DNA of 64,000 nucleotides from Gordonia phthalatica (GCF_001305675.1 NZ_CP011853.1:3782001-3846000), one strand, 5' to 3'; counted from the stretch's first letter, positions 51,696 to 61,275 are shown. The notes: generated by a model from the letters alone, not told the origin. Program-made: numbers and translations.

Positions 51696-54211
51696 CAGCG
51701 GTCTCCTTCCTCGCCGACGGGCATCTGCACCACCATGGTGGTCCCGCCGCCCGGTGTCTGCTCGGCGGTCAGGGTGCCGCCGATCGCGGTCACGAAACCG
51801 CTCGCCACCGACAACCCCAGGCCGACACCGGACGACCGCCGATGCTGATCACCGTATTGGTGGAACGCGACGAACACGCGGGCGCGTTCGTCGGCGGGGA
51901 TGCCGGGGCCGTGGTCGATCACCCGGACACGGCAGCGCGGACCGGTCGGGTCGTCGCCCGGGACCAGGTCGGTGCGTACCTCTACCCCGCCACCGCCGTG
52001 GCGGAGTGCGTTGTCGATGAGGTTGGCCAGCGCCCGCTCCAGCAGGCCGGCGTCGGTGAGCGCCCAGTCGCACCCGATGTCGACGACGATGTCGGGACTC
52101 CCCTGCCCCGCGGCGGCTCCGGCCCGGTGAATCACCTCGGCGAGATAGGTCCGCGTGAGGTGCGGGCGCACCACGCCCGCCGCCAGTCGCGACGAGTCGA
52201 GCAGGTTGCCGACCAGCGACGACAGCTGGTCCACCGACTCCTCGACGGTCGCGAGCAGCTCCGCGGTGTCCTCCTCGTTGAACGTGACGTCGGGGCTCCG
52301 CAGGCTCGACGCCGCCGCCTTCGCCGCTGCGAGGGGTGTGCGGAGGTCGTGGCTGACGGCCGAGAGCAGGGCGCGGCGGAGTTCGTCGGTTCGCGCCAGT
52401 TCGTCGGCGACGGCCGCCTCGGCCTCCAGCCGGTCGCGTTCGACGGCGGCGGCCACCTGGCTCGCGACCGCGGCCAGGACGCGCTGGTCGGCAGCACCCA
52501 CCTCCGGCCCGCGCAGCAGCAGTTCGTACTCGCCGCCCGCCGCGGGGCAGACGGTGTCGGCGCTCGCCGCGGTGTCCGGAGGTTGGTGTCCGACCGACGC
52601 CGCGACGGTCTCCCCGCGGTCGTCGCGCCGGGCGACGGCCACCGCCGTCTGCTGATAGGTCTCGCGGACCCGGTCCAAGAGCCCGGAGACCCCTGCGCCG
52701 TCGAGCACCGCGCTGGAGAACAGCGCAAGGAGTTCGGCATCACGGCCCGCGCGCTGCGCCTGGTGGCGGCGGACGGTCGCCGAATCCACCAGGGCCGCCA
52801 CCGCGATCGCGATGATCAACATGACGACCAGGGTGATGACGTTGTCGGGCTCGGCGATGGTGAACGTGAATCGCGGCGGTGCGAAGAAGTAGTTCAGCAG
52901 CAGGCCCGAGGCGACTGCCGACAGGGCGGCGGGCACCATGCCGCCGAGCATGGCGACGGCCAACACGACGACGAAGAACAGGGCGGTCTGACTCGAGAAG
53001 CCGACGAGCGGGTCGATCACGCTGAGCACTCCGGTCAGCGCCAGCGGCAGCACCACCGCGAGGATCCAACTTCCGGGTCGGTGGAAGCGGGTCTGGCGGA
53101 TGTCGAGGCGGCGGCGCACGGCGGCCTTCTCATGGGTCACCATGTGGACGTCGATCCGGCCGCTGTCGCGGATCACGACGGCGCCGACGCCCTCGTCGAA
53201 CAGCCGCTGCCACCGCGACCGGCGCGACGTGCCGAGGACGAGCTGGGTGGCGTTCATCGCGCGGGCGAACTCCAGGAGCGTCTGCGGGACGTCGTCGCCG
53301 ACCACCGAATAGACGCCCGCGCCGACGCCGGCCGCGAGACTCCGCAACGCGGTGAGGTCGACGGCGCCGCGGTCGGCGAGTCCGTCGCCGCGCACCACGT
53401 GCAGCACCAGCAGTTCGGCACTCGATCGCGACGCGATGCGGCTCGCCCGACGGATCAGGGCCGACGACTCGGGTCCGCCGGTCACCGCGACGACCACCCG
53501 TTCGCGGGCCTCCCAGGTGTCGGTGATCGCATTGGCGGCACGGTAGGCCGCGAGTTTGTCGTCGACGCGGTCGGCGAGCCACAGCAGCGCGAGTTCCCGA
53601 AGGGCGGTCAGATTGCCCTGCCGGAAGAAGTTGGCGAGGGCGTCGTCGATCCGCTCGGCGTCGTACACCTTGCCCTGTTCGAGTCGCTGTCGGAGGGCCC
53701 GCGGCTCGATGTCGACGAGCTCGATCTGATCGGCCGCCCGAACCACCTCGTCGGGAACGGTCTCCCGCTGGGTGATGCCGGTGATCTGCGCGACGACGTC
53801 GTTGAGGCTCTCCAGATGCTGGATGTTGACGGTCGACAGGACGTCGATCCCGGCATCCAGGAGGACGTCGATGTCCTGCCAGCGCTTGGCGTTCCGGAGC
53901 CCGGGCGCATTGCTGTGGGCGAGCTCATCGACCAGGACGACGGCCGGTCGCCGGGTCAAGATCGCGTCCAGGTCCATCTCGTGCAGGACGGTGCCGCGGT
54001 GCTCCACCGGTCGCCGGTCGATCACCTCCAGGCCGTCGATCAGCGCTGCCGTGGCCGCACGACCGTGCGTCTCGACGACACCGACCGCCACATCCACGCC
54101 GTCGTCGAGCAGAGTCCGGGCCTGCTCGAGCATCTCGTATGTCTTCCCGACGCCGGGCGCACAACCGAGGAACACCTCCAACTGGCCGCGCGGCGACTCG
54201 GTGTCAGGCAT
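51695..54211 (-). CDS. kdpD: Potassium sensor histidine kinase KdpD
   Basis: The 838-residue sensor has the KdpD N-terminal domain with P-loop GCAPGVGKTYEML near residue 17 and VVLVDELAHSNAPG. A USP-like domain follows (VVAVTGGPESSALIRRASRIA, about 245), then four close membrane helices (about 385-490), a GAF-like region, the phospho-acceptor box SAVSHDLRTPLAAAKA with the catalytic histidine (about 630), and ATPase boxes with ERALANLIDNALRHG and GVGLGLSVASGFV. All parts are intact. The start ATG 54211 is 10 nt after the kdpC stop; an in-frame ATG 54241 lies inside kdpC. It should sense potassium and phosphorylate KdpE. Confidence 0.95.
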   Translation of the reverse strand: MPDTESPRGQLEVFLGCAPGVGKTYEMLEQARTLLDDGVDVAVGVVETHGRAATAALIDGLEVIDRRPVEHRGTVLHEMDLDAILTRRPAVVLVDELAHSNAPGLRNAKRWQDIDVLLDAGIDVLSTVNIQHLESLNDVVAQITGITQRETVPDEVVRAADQIELVDIEPRALRQRLEQGKVYDAERIDDALANFFRQGNLTALRELALLWLADRVDDKLAAYRAANAITDTWEARERVVVAVTGGPESSALIRRASRIASRSSAELLVLHVVRGDGLADRGAVDLTALRSLAAGVGAGVYSVVGDDVPQTLLEFARAMNATQLVLGTSRRSRWQRLFDEGVGAVVIRDSGRIDVHMVTHEKAAVRRRLDIRQTRFHRPGSWILAVVLPLALTGVLSVIDPLVGFSSQTALFFVVVLAVAMLGGMVPAALSAVASGLLLNYFFAPPRFTFTIAEPDNVITLVVMLIIAIAVAALVDSATVRRHQAQRAGRDAELLALFSSAVLDGAGVSGLLDRVRETYQQTAVAVARRDDRGETVAASVGHQPPDTAASADTVCPAAGGEYELLLRGPEVGAADQRVLAAVASQVAAAVERDRLEAEAAVADELARTDELRRALLSAVSHDLRTPLAAAKAAASSLRSPDVTFNEEDTAELLATVEESVDQLSSLVGNLLDSSRLAAGVVRPHLTRTYLAEVIHRAGAAAGQGSPDIVVDIGCDWALTDAGLLERALANLIDNALRHGGGGVEVRTDLVPGDDPTGPRCRVRVIDHGPGIPADERARVFVAFHQYGDQHRRSSGVGLGLSVASGFVTAIGGTLTAEQTPGGGTTMVVQMPVGEEGDR

Positions 54212-54221
54212 GTCGCCAATG

Positions 54222-54866
54222 TTAGCGGCATCCGGTGCCATCGAACGCCTTCGGCGCAGCCGCAGCGAGGTCGCGGTTCACCTGCTGGACGTTGACCCGC
54301 TCCTCCCCGAGAAAGCCCAACTGACGACCGTCCGTGTGCGCGGCGACGATCTCGCGGACCCGCTCCATCGGCAGCCCGGTGACGCGGGCGATGCGCGGCG
54401 TCTGCAGCGCGGCGTACGCGGGGCTGATGTCGGGATCGAGGCTCGATCCCGAGCCGGTGACGGCGTCGGCGGGGACCTGCGACGGCGCCACGTGCTCGCG
54501 CTGCGCGATCGTCGCGCGTCGTGCGTCGACGATCTTCACCAGTTCCGGACTGTTGGGGCCCAGGTTGCTCGCCCCGGAGGCCGACGGGTCGCCGGGCGCC
54601 ATCGGGTCGTCGACGCCGCCGGCGACGCGGTTGTGCAGGAACGGGTCCGGGCGTCCGGCGGGGACGCGCTGGTCCACGCCGATCAGCGTCGACGTGGTGC
54701 AGCCCCGCGCATCGGTGACGAAGGAGCCCTCGGCGGCGGTCGCGTCGACGCGGGAGATTGCCCACACCGCGACGGGGTACAGCCCGCCGACCACGACGGT
54801 CAGGGCGATCAGCGCGAGGAGTGCCAAGACGCACTGTCGGGCGAATCCGGTGACGAAGTTCTTCAT
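54222..54866 (-). CDS. kdpC: Potassium-transporting ATPase subunit KdpC
   Basis: The 214-residue KdpC has one N-terminal membrane helix (about 12-35) and a periplasmic-side domain with the family marks LIGVDQRV, PDPFLHNRVAG, ASGASNLGPNSPEL (about 103-116), DAVTGSGSSLDPDISPAYA (about 146-164) and RVNVQQVNRDL (about 190). It stabilises the KdpFABC complex and helps ATP binding. It starts 5 nt after the kdpB stop with a GGGATGGG site upstream. The frame is open further back only as a shadow of kdpB. Confidence 0.95.
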   Translation of the reverse strand: MKNFVTGFARQCVLALLALIALTVVVGGLYPVAVWAISRVDATAAEGSFVTDARGCTTSTLIGVDQRVPAGRPDPFLHNRVAGGVDDPMAPGDPSASGASNLGPNSPELVKIVDARRATIAQREHVAPSQVPADAVTGSGSSLDPDISPAYAALQTPRIARVTGLPMERVREIVAAHTDGRQLGFLGEERVNVQQVNRDLAAAAPKAFDGTGCR

Positions 54867-54871
54867 GATGT

Positions 54872-56923
54872 TCAGCCCATCCCCGGCAGCAGCCGGACCA
54901 GCAGGTCGATCAGCCAGATTCCGATGAACGGGGTCACGACGCCGCCGACCCCGAACAGCAGCAGATTGCGGCGCAGCAGGTCGGCGGCACTCGCTGCCCG
55001 GTAGCGGACGCCCTTCAGCGACAGCGGAATCAGCGCGATGATGATCAGCGCGTTGAAGACGACGGCGGAGACGATCGCCGACTGCGCCGAATGGAGCCGC
55101 ATGATGTTGAGCGCGTCGAGCTGCGGGTACGTGGACGCGAACAGCGCGGGCAGGATCGCGAAGTACTTGGCGAGGTCGTTCGCCAGCGAGAACGTGGTCA
55201 GTGCCCCGCGGGTGATCAGCAGCTGCTTGCCGATCGCCACCACCTCGATGAGCTTGGTCGGGTCGGAGTCTAGGTCCACCATGTTGCCCGCCTCCTTGGC
55301 GGCCATGGTGCCGGTGTTCATCGCCAGGCCCACATCGGCCTGCGCCAGCGCGGGCGCGTCGTTGGTGCCGTCGCCGGTCATCGCGACCAGCCGCCCGCCG
55401 GACTGCTCGGCGCGGATCAGGTCCAGCTTGTCCTCGGGCGTGGCCTGCGCGATGAAGTCGTCGACGCCGGCCTGCGCGGCGATGGCCTTCGCGGTGAGCG
55501 GGTTGTCGCCGGTCACCATCACCGTGCGGATGCCCATCGCCCGTAATTGAGCGAACCGCTCGGCCATGCCCGGTTTGACGACGTCGGACAGTTCGATCAC
55601 GCCGAGGACGTGTGCCCGCAGGCCCGTCTTGGTCGCGACCACCAGCGGGGTGCCGCCGCGGGTGGAGATCTCGTCGACGGTGCTGCGCACGTCGGCGTCG
55701 AGCCGTCCGCACCACTTCTCGACGGCGTCGGCGGCGCCCTTGCGGAAGCTGTGTCCGTCCGCGTCGACGCCGCTCATCCGGGTCTGCGCGGTGAACGGCA
55801 CGACCGTCGCGCCGGAGTCGTCGCCGGTCGTCACCTGGTACTCGTCGCGGGCCAGGTCGACGATGCTGCGGCCCTCGGGCGTCTCGTCGGCGAGGCTGCA
55901 GCGGTGGGCGACGGCGGCGAGCTCAGTGGTCGATACCCCGTCGGCCGGGTGGAACGCGGTGGCGCGGCGGTTGCCGAAGGTGATGGTGCCGGTCTTGTCC
56001 ATGAGGAGGGTGTCGATGTCGCCCGCGGCTTCGACGGCGCGACCGGACATGGCGAGCACGTTGCGCTGCACCAGGCGGTCCATGCCCGCGATGCCGATCG
56101 ACGACAGCAGCGCGCCGATGGTGGTGGGGATCAGGCAGACGAGGAGGGCGATCAGCTTCACCGGATCGGGGGCCTGCCCCGCGAACCCCTGCATCGGGCC
56201 GATCGCGAGGACCGCGAGCAGGAAGACGATGGTGAGGGCCGTCAGCAGGATGTTCAGGGCGATCTCGTTGGGCGTCTTCTTGCGCGAGGCTCCCTCCACC
56301 AGCGCGATCATCCGGTCGACGAAGGTGCTGCCCGGTTCGGCGGTGATCCGCACGACGATCCGGTCGGAGAGGACCACGGTGCCACCGGTGACCGCCGAGC
56401 GGTCACCGCCCGACTCGCGGACGACGGGCGCGGATTCTCCGGTGATCGCGGACTCGTCGACGGTCGCGATGCCGTCGATCACGTCGCCGTCGCCCGCGAT
56501 GGTCTCGCCGGCCTCGACGACGATCCGCATTCCGACGTGCAGGTCGGATCCGGGCGTCTCGACGATGGCGCCGTCGTCGGTGAGGACGCGGGCCACGGTG
56601 TCGCGCTTGACCTTGCGGAGGCTGGCGGCCTGCGCCTTGCCGCGGCCCTCGGCGACCGCTTCGGCGAGGCCCGCGAAGATCACCGTGAACCACAGCCACG
56701 CGACGATCAGCCACGCGAAGACCGAGCTCGACGCCGCGGCGAGGATCGTCGATGCGATGGCGCCGAGGTAGACGACGAACATGACGGGGTTCCGCGCCTG
56801 GTCGCGCGGCTTCAGTTTCCCGACGGCCTGCGGCAGCGAGGCGACGAGTTGTCGGGCGTCGAACGCGCCGCTGTGGACGAGTTCGGTGTCGCTCGGCGTG
56901 TGGGGAACGAGTGTTGCGGTCAT
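54872..56923 (-). CDS. kdpB: Potassium-transporting ATPase ATP-binding subunit KdpB
   Basis: The 683-residue P-type ATPase has the actuator motif ITGESAPV (about 153-160), the phosphorylation motif [11 protein letters not shown] (Asp near 307), the nucleotide-domain [20 protein letters not shown] in pieces (about 380) and the hinge [31 protein letters not shown] followed by [18 protein letters not shown]. It drives K+ uptake through KdpA. The start codon directly touches the kdpA stop. A long open frame on the opposite strand is only a codon-bias shadow. Confidence 0.97.
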   Translation of the reverse strand: MTATLVPHTPSDTELVHSGAFDARQLVASLPQAVGKLKPRDQARNPVMFVVYLGAIASTILAAASSSVFAWLIVAWLWFTVIFAGLAEAVAEGRGKAQAASLRKVKRDTVARVLTDDGAIVETPGSDLHVGMRIVVEAGETIAGDGDVIDGIATVDESAITGESAPVVRESGGDRSAVTGGTVVLSDRIVVRITAEPGSTFVDRMIALVEGASRKKTPNEIALNILLTALTIVFLLAVLAIGPMQGFAGQAPDPVKLIALLVCLIPTTIGALLSSIGIAGMDRLVQRNVLAMSGRAVEAAGDIDTLLMDKTGTITFGNRRATAFHPADGVSTTELAAVAHRCSLADETPEGRSIVDLARDEYQVTTGDDSGATVVPFTAQTRMSGVDADGHSFRKGAADAVEKWCGRLDADVRSTVDEISTRGGTPLVVATKTGLRAHVLGVIELSDVVKPGMAERFAQLRAMGIRTVMVTGDNPLTAKAIAAQAGVDDFIAQATPEDKLDLIRAEQSGGRLVAMTGDGTNDAPALAQADVGLAMNTGTMAAKEAGNMVDLDSDPTKLIEVVAIGKQLLITRGALTTFSLANDLAKYFAILPALFASTYPQLDALNIMRLHSAQSAIVSAVVFNALIIIALIPLSLKGVRYRAASAADLLRRNLLLFGVGGVVTPFIGIWLIDLLVRLLPGMG

Positions 56924-58612
56924 CTAGAGTGCCTCCGCGATGGGTCCCAGCGCCATGGCCGGGAAGAAGGTGAGTCCGGCGACGAGGAGTGCGGTGCCGA
57001 GGAGCAGCGCGCCGAACAGGACGCCGCTGGTCGACAGTGCCGCGGCCCGCTGCTCACCGGTTTTGGGCTTCTGCCGGGCGAGCGATCCGGCGAGGGCGAG
57101 GACCAGCACGATCGGCACGATCCGGCCGAGGAGCATGGCGAGGCCGAGGGAGATCTGCAGCCAGTCGCTGGTGGCGGTGAGGCCTCCGAAGGCGCTGCCG
57201 TTGTTGTTGGCCGCCGACGCGAAGGCGTACATGACCTCGCTGAATCCGTGTGCGGCACTCCGGCTTCCGACGAGGCCGTCGTTACCGAGGGCGTCGCCGA
57301 TGGAGCCGAGAAGGACCGTGATCGACGCTCCGGTCAGCACCAGGGCGGGCATCACGAGGACGTACAGCGCGGAGAGGGTGATCTCGCGGCGGCCGACCTT
57401 CTTGCCGAGGAACTCCGGTGAACGTCCCACCAGGAGCCCGCCGACGAAGACCGTGATGATCGCCAGCACTAGCAGGCCGTAGAGACCGGAGCCGACACCG
57501 CCGGGCGCAACCTCCCCGAGCAGCATGTTCCAGAGGAGGCCGCCGCCTCCCCCGGCGGAGAAGCTGTCGTGCGCGGAGTTCACCGCACCGGTCGAGGTGC
57601 CCGTGGTCGACACCGCGAACAGCGCGCTGCCGGGGATCCCGAAGCGCGTCTCCTTGCCCTCGAGCATCGCGCCGGCCGCCTGCGATGCGGCGCCGTCGGT
57701 GCGCGACTCCATCGTCCAGACCAGGGCCAGCATGCCGCCCCAGATCGTGGCCATCACGCCGAGGAGGGCGAGGCCCTGCCTGCGGTCGTGCACGAGGGTT
57801 CCGTACGTCCGCGTGAGGCTGACCGGGATGATCAGGATCGCGAGGACCGAGACCACGTTGGTCAGCGGCGTCGGGTTCGAGAACGGGTGCGCCGAGTTGG
57901 CACCGTAGGTGCCGCCGCCGTTGGTGCCGAGCAGTTTGATCGACTCCTGCGAGGCGAACGGCCCCAACGGGATTCGACTGCGCGTGCCGTCGAGCATGGT
58001 GATCGTCGCGCCGGTGTGCCACGACTGCACCGCACCCTGGAACACCAGGATCGCTGCGACGACCGCCGCGAGCGGCAGCAGGATGCGCACCGTTCCGCGG
58101 ATGAGGTCCACCCAGAAGTTGCCGATCTCGCCGTTGCCCCGGTGGTTCGCGATGCCGCGGATCAGGGCGACGGCGACGGCCATTCCGACCGCCGCGGACA
58201 GGAAGTTCTGCACTGCGAGGCCGAGCATCTGGGTCAGGTTGCTGATGGTGGTCTCCGGCTCGTACGACTGCCAGTTGGTGTTGGCGACGAACGAGATCGC
58301 GGTGTTGAACGCGACGGCGGGCGACATGCCCGGCTTGCCGTCCGACCACGGGAGATGACCCTGCAGTCGTTGCAGCGCGTAGAGCGCCGCGAGGGAGACC
58401 GAGGTGAACGCGAGCGCGGACAGCCCGTAGCCGCGCGCGGTCTGGTTGCCACGCGGGTTCACCCCCAGCACGCGAAACACCAGGCGCTCGGGTGCTGCGT
58501 CGCGCGGCGTCGAGTAGACGCGCGCCATGTAGTCGCCGAGCGGTACGTACGCCGCGGCGAGGATGGCGAGAACGGATGCCAGCTGCAGAAGGCCGGCCGA
58601 AAGATCTGTCAA
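56924..58612 (-). CDS. kdpA: Potassium-transporting ATPase potassium-binding subunit KdpA
   Basis: The 562-residue channel-like subunit has about ten membrane helices and four pore-loop repeats. Signature segments are AFNTAISFVANTNWQSY (about 104-120), GTNGGGTYGANSAHPFSNP (about 229-247), TGTSTGAVNSAHDSF (about 335), and ASAANNNGSAFGG (about 460). It binds and passes K+ in the KdpFABC pump. The start codon is TTG 58612, with a weak ribosome-binding site; kdpF ends 11 nt before it. Confidence 0.96.
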   Translation of the reverse strand: MTDLSAGLLQLASVLAILAAAYVPLGDYMARVYSTPRDAAPERLVFRVLGVNPRGNQTARGYGLSALAFTSVSLAALYALQRLQGHLPWSDGKPGMSPAVAFNTAISFVANTNWQSYEPETTISNLTQMLGLAVQNFLSAAVGMAVAVALIRGIANHRGNGEIGNFWVDLIRGTVRILLPLAAVVAAILVFQGAVQSWHTGATITMLDGTRSRIPLGPFASQESIKLLGTNGGGTYGANSAHPFSNPTPLTNVVSVLAILIIPVSLTRTYGTLVHDRRQGLALLGVMATIWGGMLALVWTMESRTDGAASQAAGAMLEGKETRFGIPGSALFAVSTTGTSTGAVNSAHDSFSAGGGGGLLWNMLLGEVAPGGVGSGLYGLLVLAIITVFVGGLLVGRSPEFLGKKVGRREITLSALYVLVMPALVLTGASITVLLGSIGDALGNDGLVGSRSAAHGFSEVMYAFASAANNNGSAFGGLTATSDWLQISLGLAMLLGRIVPIVLVLALAGSLARQKPKTGEQRAAALSTSGVLFGALLLGTALLVAGLTFFPAMALGPIAEAL

Positions 58613-58623
58613 CGCACCGGCCT

Positions 58624-58722
58624 TCAGAACTTGTCCGGGTACAGCAGTGCTGCCACCAGGTAACCGATGAGAGCGACCGCGGCCGCCACCAGCAGCACCG
58701 CTTCGGCGCCCGCCGCGGTCAT
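58624..58722 (-). CDS. kdpF: KdpF subunit, 32-residue membrane peptide
   Basis: The peptide has one hydrophobic helix (about 7-28) and the typical end YLVAALLYPDKF, as in other KdpF peptides, which brace KdpA in the complex. It starts at ATG 58722, overlapping the stop of the 30-residue ORF upstream (ATGA). It is the second translated frame of the kdp transcript. Confidence 0.9.
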   Translation of the reverse strand: MTAAGAEAVLLVAAAVALIGYLVAALLYPDKF

Positions 58723-58811
58723 CGCCGCGACCCCCGTTCGAGCACGTACAGCAGACCGGAGCAGATCGCCATCGCGATCACTCCGATCCCCACCATCAGC
58801 AGATCGGCCAT
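58719..58811 (-). CDS. 30-residue membrane peptide ahead of kdpF
   Basis: From ATG 58811 a 30-codon frame encodes one hydrophobic helix (MADLLMVGIGVIAMAIC, then SGLLYVLERGSRR). GAGGA lies upstream, and its stop overlaps the kdpF start in ATGA, which argues for translation and coupling. Similar tiny single-helix ORFs ahead of kdpF are known to me from other actinobacteria, usually unnamed. It may be an extra small subunit of the KdpFABC complex or a leader peptide that sets kdpF translation. Confidence 0.65.
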   Translation of the reverse strand: MADLLMVGIGVIAMAICSGLLYVLERGSRR

Positions 58812-58834
58812 CGTCCTCGCCCCATTCGTCGACG

Positions 58835-58852
58835 GCCCGTCGTTCGACGGGC
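58835..58852 (-). promoter_or_regulatory. Perfect 8-bp hairpin in the kdp leader
   Basis: GCCCGTCG-AA-CGACGGGC lies on the minus strand, 23 nt before the 30-residue ORF. A possible -10 (TATAGA) lies about 65 nt further up. It could be part of a KdpE site or a leader structure. No c-di-AMP (ydaO-type) riboswitch was recognised in the 129-nt region. Confidence 0.35.
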
Positions 58853-58940
58853 TCGACTCTCACGCTCGCCCCGGAAGGCGGTGGGCGCCAGAGGCTTTAA
58901 CGCGATCTATACGGCGCGACGGCGAATCTTGACGGCTCCC

Positions 58941-59735
58941 CTACGCGCTCCGCCGACTCAGCGTCCCCGCAGCCAGTGCCAGCGCGATCAGCGTGCATGC
59001 GGCGACGATCCCGATATCGCGCCACATCAGTGACGTCGCCGCCACGTTGGCGGCCACCTCCTGCAGCGCCTGCACCGCGTAGGTCAGCGGCATCACCGTC
59101 GACAGCGCCTGCATCCAGCCGGGCAGGTCTTCGCGCGCGACGAACAGGCCGCACAGGAACAGTTGCGGGATCACCACTATCGGCAGGAACTGCACGGCCT
59201 GGAACTCGGTTTGCGCGAAGGCGCTGCACAGCAGCCCCAGCCCCACGCCGAGCATCGCGTCGAGCATCGCGATGACGAAGACCCAGCCGATCGAGCCGGC
59301 GAGCTGCAGGTCCAGCAGCCAGTACGAGACGCCGACGGCCAGAACCGCCTGAATCGCGGCGAGGATCGAGAACGCGAGCCCGTAGCCGCCGAGGAGGTCG
59401 AGCCTGCCGAGCGGCGTCGTCAGCAGGCGTTCCAGGGTTCCGGACCGTCGTTCGCGGAGCATGGCGATCGACGTGATCAGGAACATGGTGGTGAACGGCA
59501 GGATGCCGAGCATCACGGTGCCGATGCGGTCGAACGGGTTCGGCGCGAACGGGCTGTGCGGCGCCTCCGAGAACATGAAGTACAGCAGCGTCATCAGGAT
59601 CACCGGGATCCCGAGGATCAGTCCGACGGTCCGCGGGTCGGCGCGGAGCTGCCGCAGCACGCGCACGGCCGTGGCGAGGAGCAGTTTCGGGCGGATCGGA
59701 CCGGTGCGGGTCGTCGTCTCGGTCGAGCCGGTCAT
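58941..59735 (-). CDS. ABC-2 type exporter permease
   Basis: The 264-residue protein has six membrane helices and the ABC-2 layout: an early helix with RTVGLILGIPVILMTLLYFMF in pieces, the LRERRSGTLERLLTTPLGRLDLLGGY segment that contacts the ATPase, and FLPIVVIPQLFLCGLFVAREDLPGWMQALSTVMPLTYAVQAL in pieces. It should export a drug, lipid or antibiotic together with the ATPase gene, which it overlaps by 4 nt (ATGA). The substrate is unknown. Confidence 0.9.
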   Translation of the reverse strand: MTGSTETTTRTGPIRPKLLLATAVRVLRQLRADPRTVGLILGIPVILMTLLYFMFSEAPHSPFAPNPFDRIGTVMLGILPFTTMFLITSIAMLRERRSGTLERLLTTPLGRLDLLGGYGLAFSILAAIQAVLAVGVSYWLLDLQLAGSIGWVFVIAMLDAMLGVGLGLLCSAFAQTEFQAVQFLPIVVIPQLFLCGLFVAREDLPGWMQALSTVMPLTYAVQALQEVAANVAATSLMWRDIGIVAACTLIALALAAGTLSRRSA

Positions 59736-60475
59736 GCCGTCGCCCCCTCGATGAGTGCCAGGAAGGCTCTTTCCAGGTTGGTCTCCCCGGTGCGCGCCCG
59801 CAGTTCCGACGGCGGCAACTGCGCCACCAGACCGCCGGCGCGCATCAGGATCAGTTCGTCGCAGTGCTCGGCCTCGTCCATCACGTGGCTCGACACCAGC
59901 AGGGTGACCCCGGCGTCGGTCAGCCGTTTGAAGCGCTGCCAGAGGTCCGCGCGAAGGACGGGGTCCAGGCCGACCGTCGGCTCGTCGAGGATCAGCAGCT
60001 GCGGACGCGTGACCAGCGCGCAGGCGATGGAGACCCGGTTCAACTGCCCGCCAGAGAGGTCGCCCGCCAAGTGGTCGACGTGGGAGCCGAGGTCCACTGC
60101 GTCGATCGCCTCGGCGATCCCGTTCTCCGCGCCGTAGATCTGCGCGAAGTAGCGGACGTTCTGTTCCACAGTGAGGTCGCCGTAGACCGACGCCGCCTGG
60201 GTCACGTAGCCGACGTCGCGGCGCAGGCTCGGAATTCCGGCCGGACGGTCGAGCACGTCGATCCGGCCCGACACGTTCTTCTGAGTTCCGACGATCGCGC
60301 GCATCAGCGTCGTCTTGCCGCATCCAGACGGGCCGAGCAGCCCCGTCACCGAACCTCGCGGCACCGAGACCGTGAGGTCGTCGACCGCTTGCACCTTCCC
60401 CCGCCGAACGCTGACGTTCTCGCATCTGATCGCCGCGGGCATGTCGCCTCGATTCATCGATGGTCGATAATTCAT
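59732..60475 (-). CDS. ABC transporter ATP-binding protein (DrrA/CcmA-like)
   Basis: The 247-residue ATPase has Walker A GPSGCGKTTLM (about 48-58), Q-loop VTQAAS, signature LSGGQLNRVSIA (about 141-152), Walker B LLILDEPTVGLD and the H-loop SSHVMDEAEHC. It pairs with the ABC-2 permease that overlaps it. The start could also be ATG 60457 or ATG 60442; ATG 60475 lies inside a palindrome (60470-60487) that looks like an operator, so a repressor may act here. No regulator gene is next to it. Confidence 0.93.
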   Translation of the reverse strand: MNYRPSMNRGDMPAAIRCENVSVRRGKVQAVDDLTVSVPRGSVTGLLGPSGCGKTTLMRAIVGTQKNVSGRIDVLDRPAGIPSLRRDVGYVTQAASVYGDLTVEQNVRYFAQIYGAENGIAEAIDAVDLGSHVDHLAGDLSGGQLNRVSIACALVTRPQLLILDEPTVGLDPVLRADLWQRFKRLTDAGVTLLVSSHVMDEAEHCDELILMRAGGLVAQLPPSELRARTGETNLERAFLALIEGATA

Positions 60476-60487
60476 CGTGCGTTGAAT
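60470..60487. promoter_or_regulatory. 18-nt palindrome at the start of the ABC exporter operon
   Basis: ATTCATCGTGCGTTGAAT is an inverted repeat with one imperfect pair (ATTCA-n8-TGAAT with CG/CG inside). A further TTCATCG copy lies at 60453-60459. TetR-type repressors bind such sites next to drug exporters. Confidence 0.4.
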
Positions 60488-60594
60488 TTAACGCCGACGG
60501 TTCCGCATCGTCAAGATCCGCGTCGATTCGATTTGCGCACCGTCACGACGGTCCGTTTTAGTGGGATGGTCGGTCTCACTCTAGGGAGTTCCTC

Positions 60595-61224
60595 GTGAAG
60601 CGTTTGGCAAAGTTCGCCACCGTCGCCGCAGCGTCCGCCGCTGTCGCCACCGTCGGTCTCGTCGCCGTCCCCGGCGACGCCGCCGCGGGCACCGTCGCCG
60701 CCTACACCCAGCCGTCATCGGGCGCCGTGTCGATCACGTCGGGCAACAACGAGATCAACGTGATGGTCATCAACCGCACCGACGCCGACAAGTGCACCGT
60801 CACCGCCACCCGCAAGGACGGCAAGACCGGCACCAAGACGCTGACCCGAACGGTGTCGCTGAACGTGCTGAACCAGCACACTGGCATCGCCAACTTCGGC
60901 GGCATGCTGAACAACACCACCTACACCGTCTCCGGCACCTGCGTCGGCCCGAAGCCCGCCCCGGCCGAGGAGAAGAAGGACGACTCGAAGACTGACGGCA
61001 CCAAGACCGACACCGTCAAGAACGACGCGGCCGAGACCACCGAGACCGTCACCACCAACCTGCTCGGCGGCACCAACAAGGTGGCCGTGAAGGTCGACAA
61101 CTCAGTGGTCCCGAAGTACGACCAGTGCCTCCAGATCGTCAAGGGCACCGCCTGGGAACTGGGCCTGCGCGGCAGCCCGCTGCAGTTCGTGATGGGCGTC
61201 GCGACGCAGTTCTGCCCGCGGTAG
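60595..61224 (+). CDS. Secreted protein with Lys/Asp/Thr-rich linker
   Basis: The 209-residue protein has a signal peptide (MKRLAKFATVAAASAAVATV, cut likely after GDAAA near 31). The first domain (about 32-120) is strand-rich with two cysteines, like an Ig-type fold. A linker (about 121-150) of Lys, Asp, Thr and Glu follows, then a C-terminal part with two more cysteines (YDQCLQ and TQFCPR). GTG 60595 has AGGGAG upstream. No catalytic motif is seen. It stands alone and is closed by a hairpin terminator. Confidence 0.75.
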   Translation: MKRLAKFATVAAASAAVATVGLVAVPGDAAAGTVAAYTQPSSGAVSITSGNNEINVMVINRTDADKCTVTATRKDGKTGTKTLTRTVSLNVLNQHTGIANFGGMLNNTTYTVSGTCVGPKPAPAEEKKDDSKTDGTKTDTVKNDAAETTETVTTNLLGGTNKVAVKVDNSVVPKYDQCLQIVKGTAWELGLRGSPLQFVMGVATQFCPR

Positions 61225-61245
61225 TCACCGCTCTCCGACCCACGA

Positions 61246-61275
61246 CGGTCCGGTTCCCTTGCGGGAGCCGGACCG
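61246..61275 (+). terminator. 13-bp terminator after the secreted protein gene
   Basis: The arms 61246-61258 and 61263-61275 pair with one G-U pair around a 4-nt loop, followed by TTCGTCGTTCTC. It lies 21 nt after the stop. Confidence 0.8.

Noticed and set aside
51842..54295. An 817-codon open frame on the plus strand opposite kdpD
   Set aside because: It is a GC-codon-bias shadow of KdpD, without any recognised motif or ribosome-binding site.
55547..57421. A 624-codon open frame on the plus strand opposite kdpB and kdpA
   Set aside because: It is antisense to strongly recognised KdpB and KdpA and has a composition typical of high-GC shadow frames, with no domain.
58812..58940. A c-di-AMP riboswitch before the kdp operon
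   Set aside because: The 129-nt region shows none of the conserved ydaO aptamer parts that I can recognise; only a short hairpin is seen.
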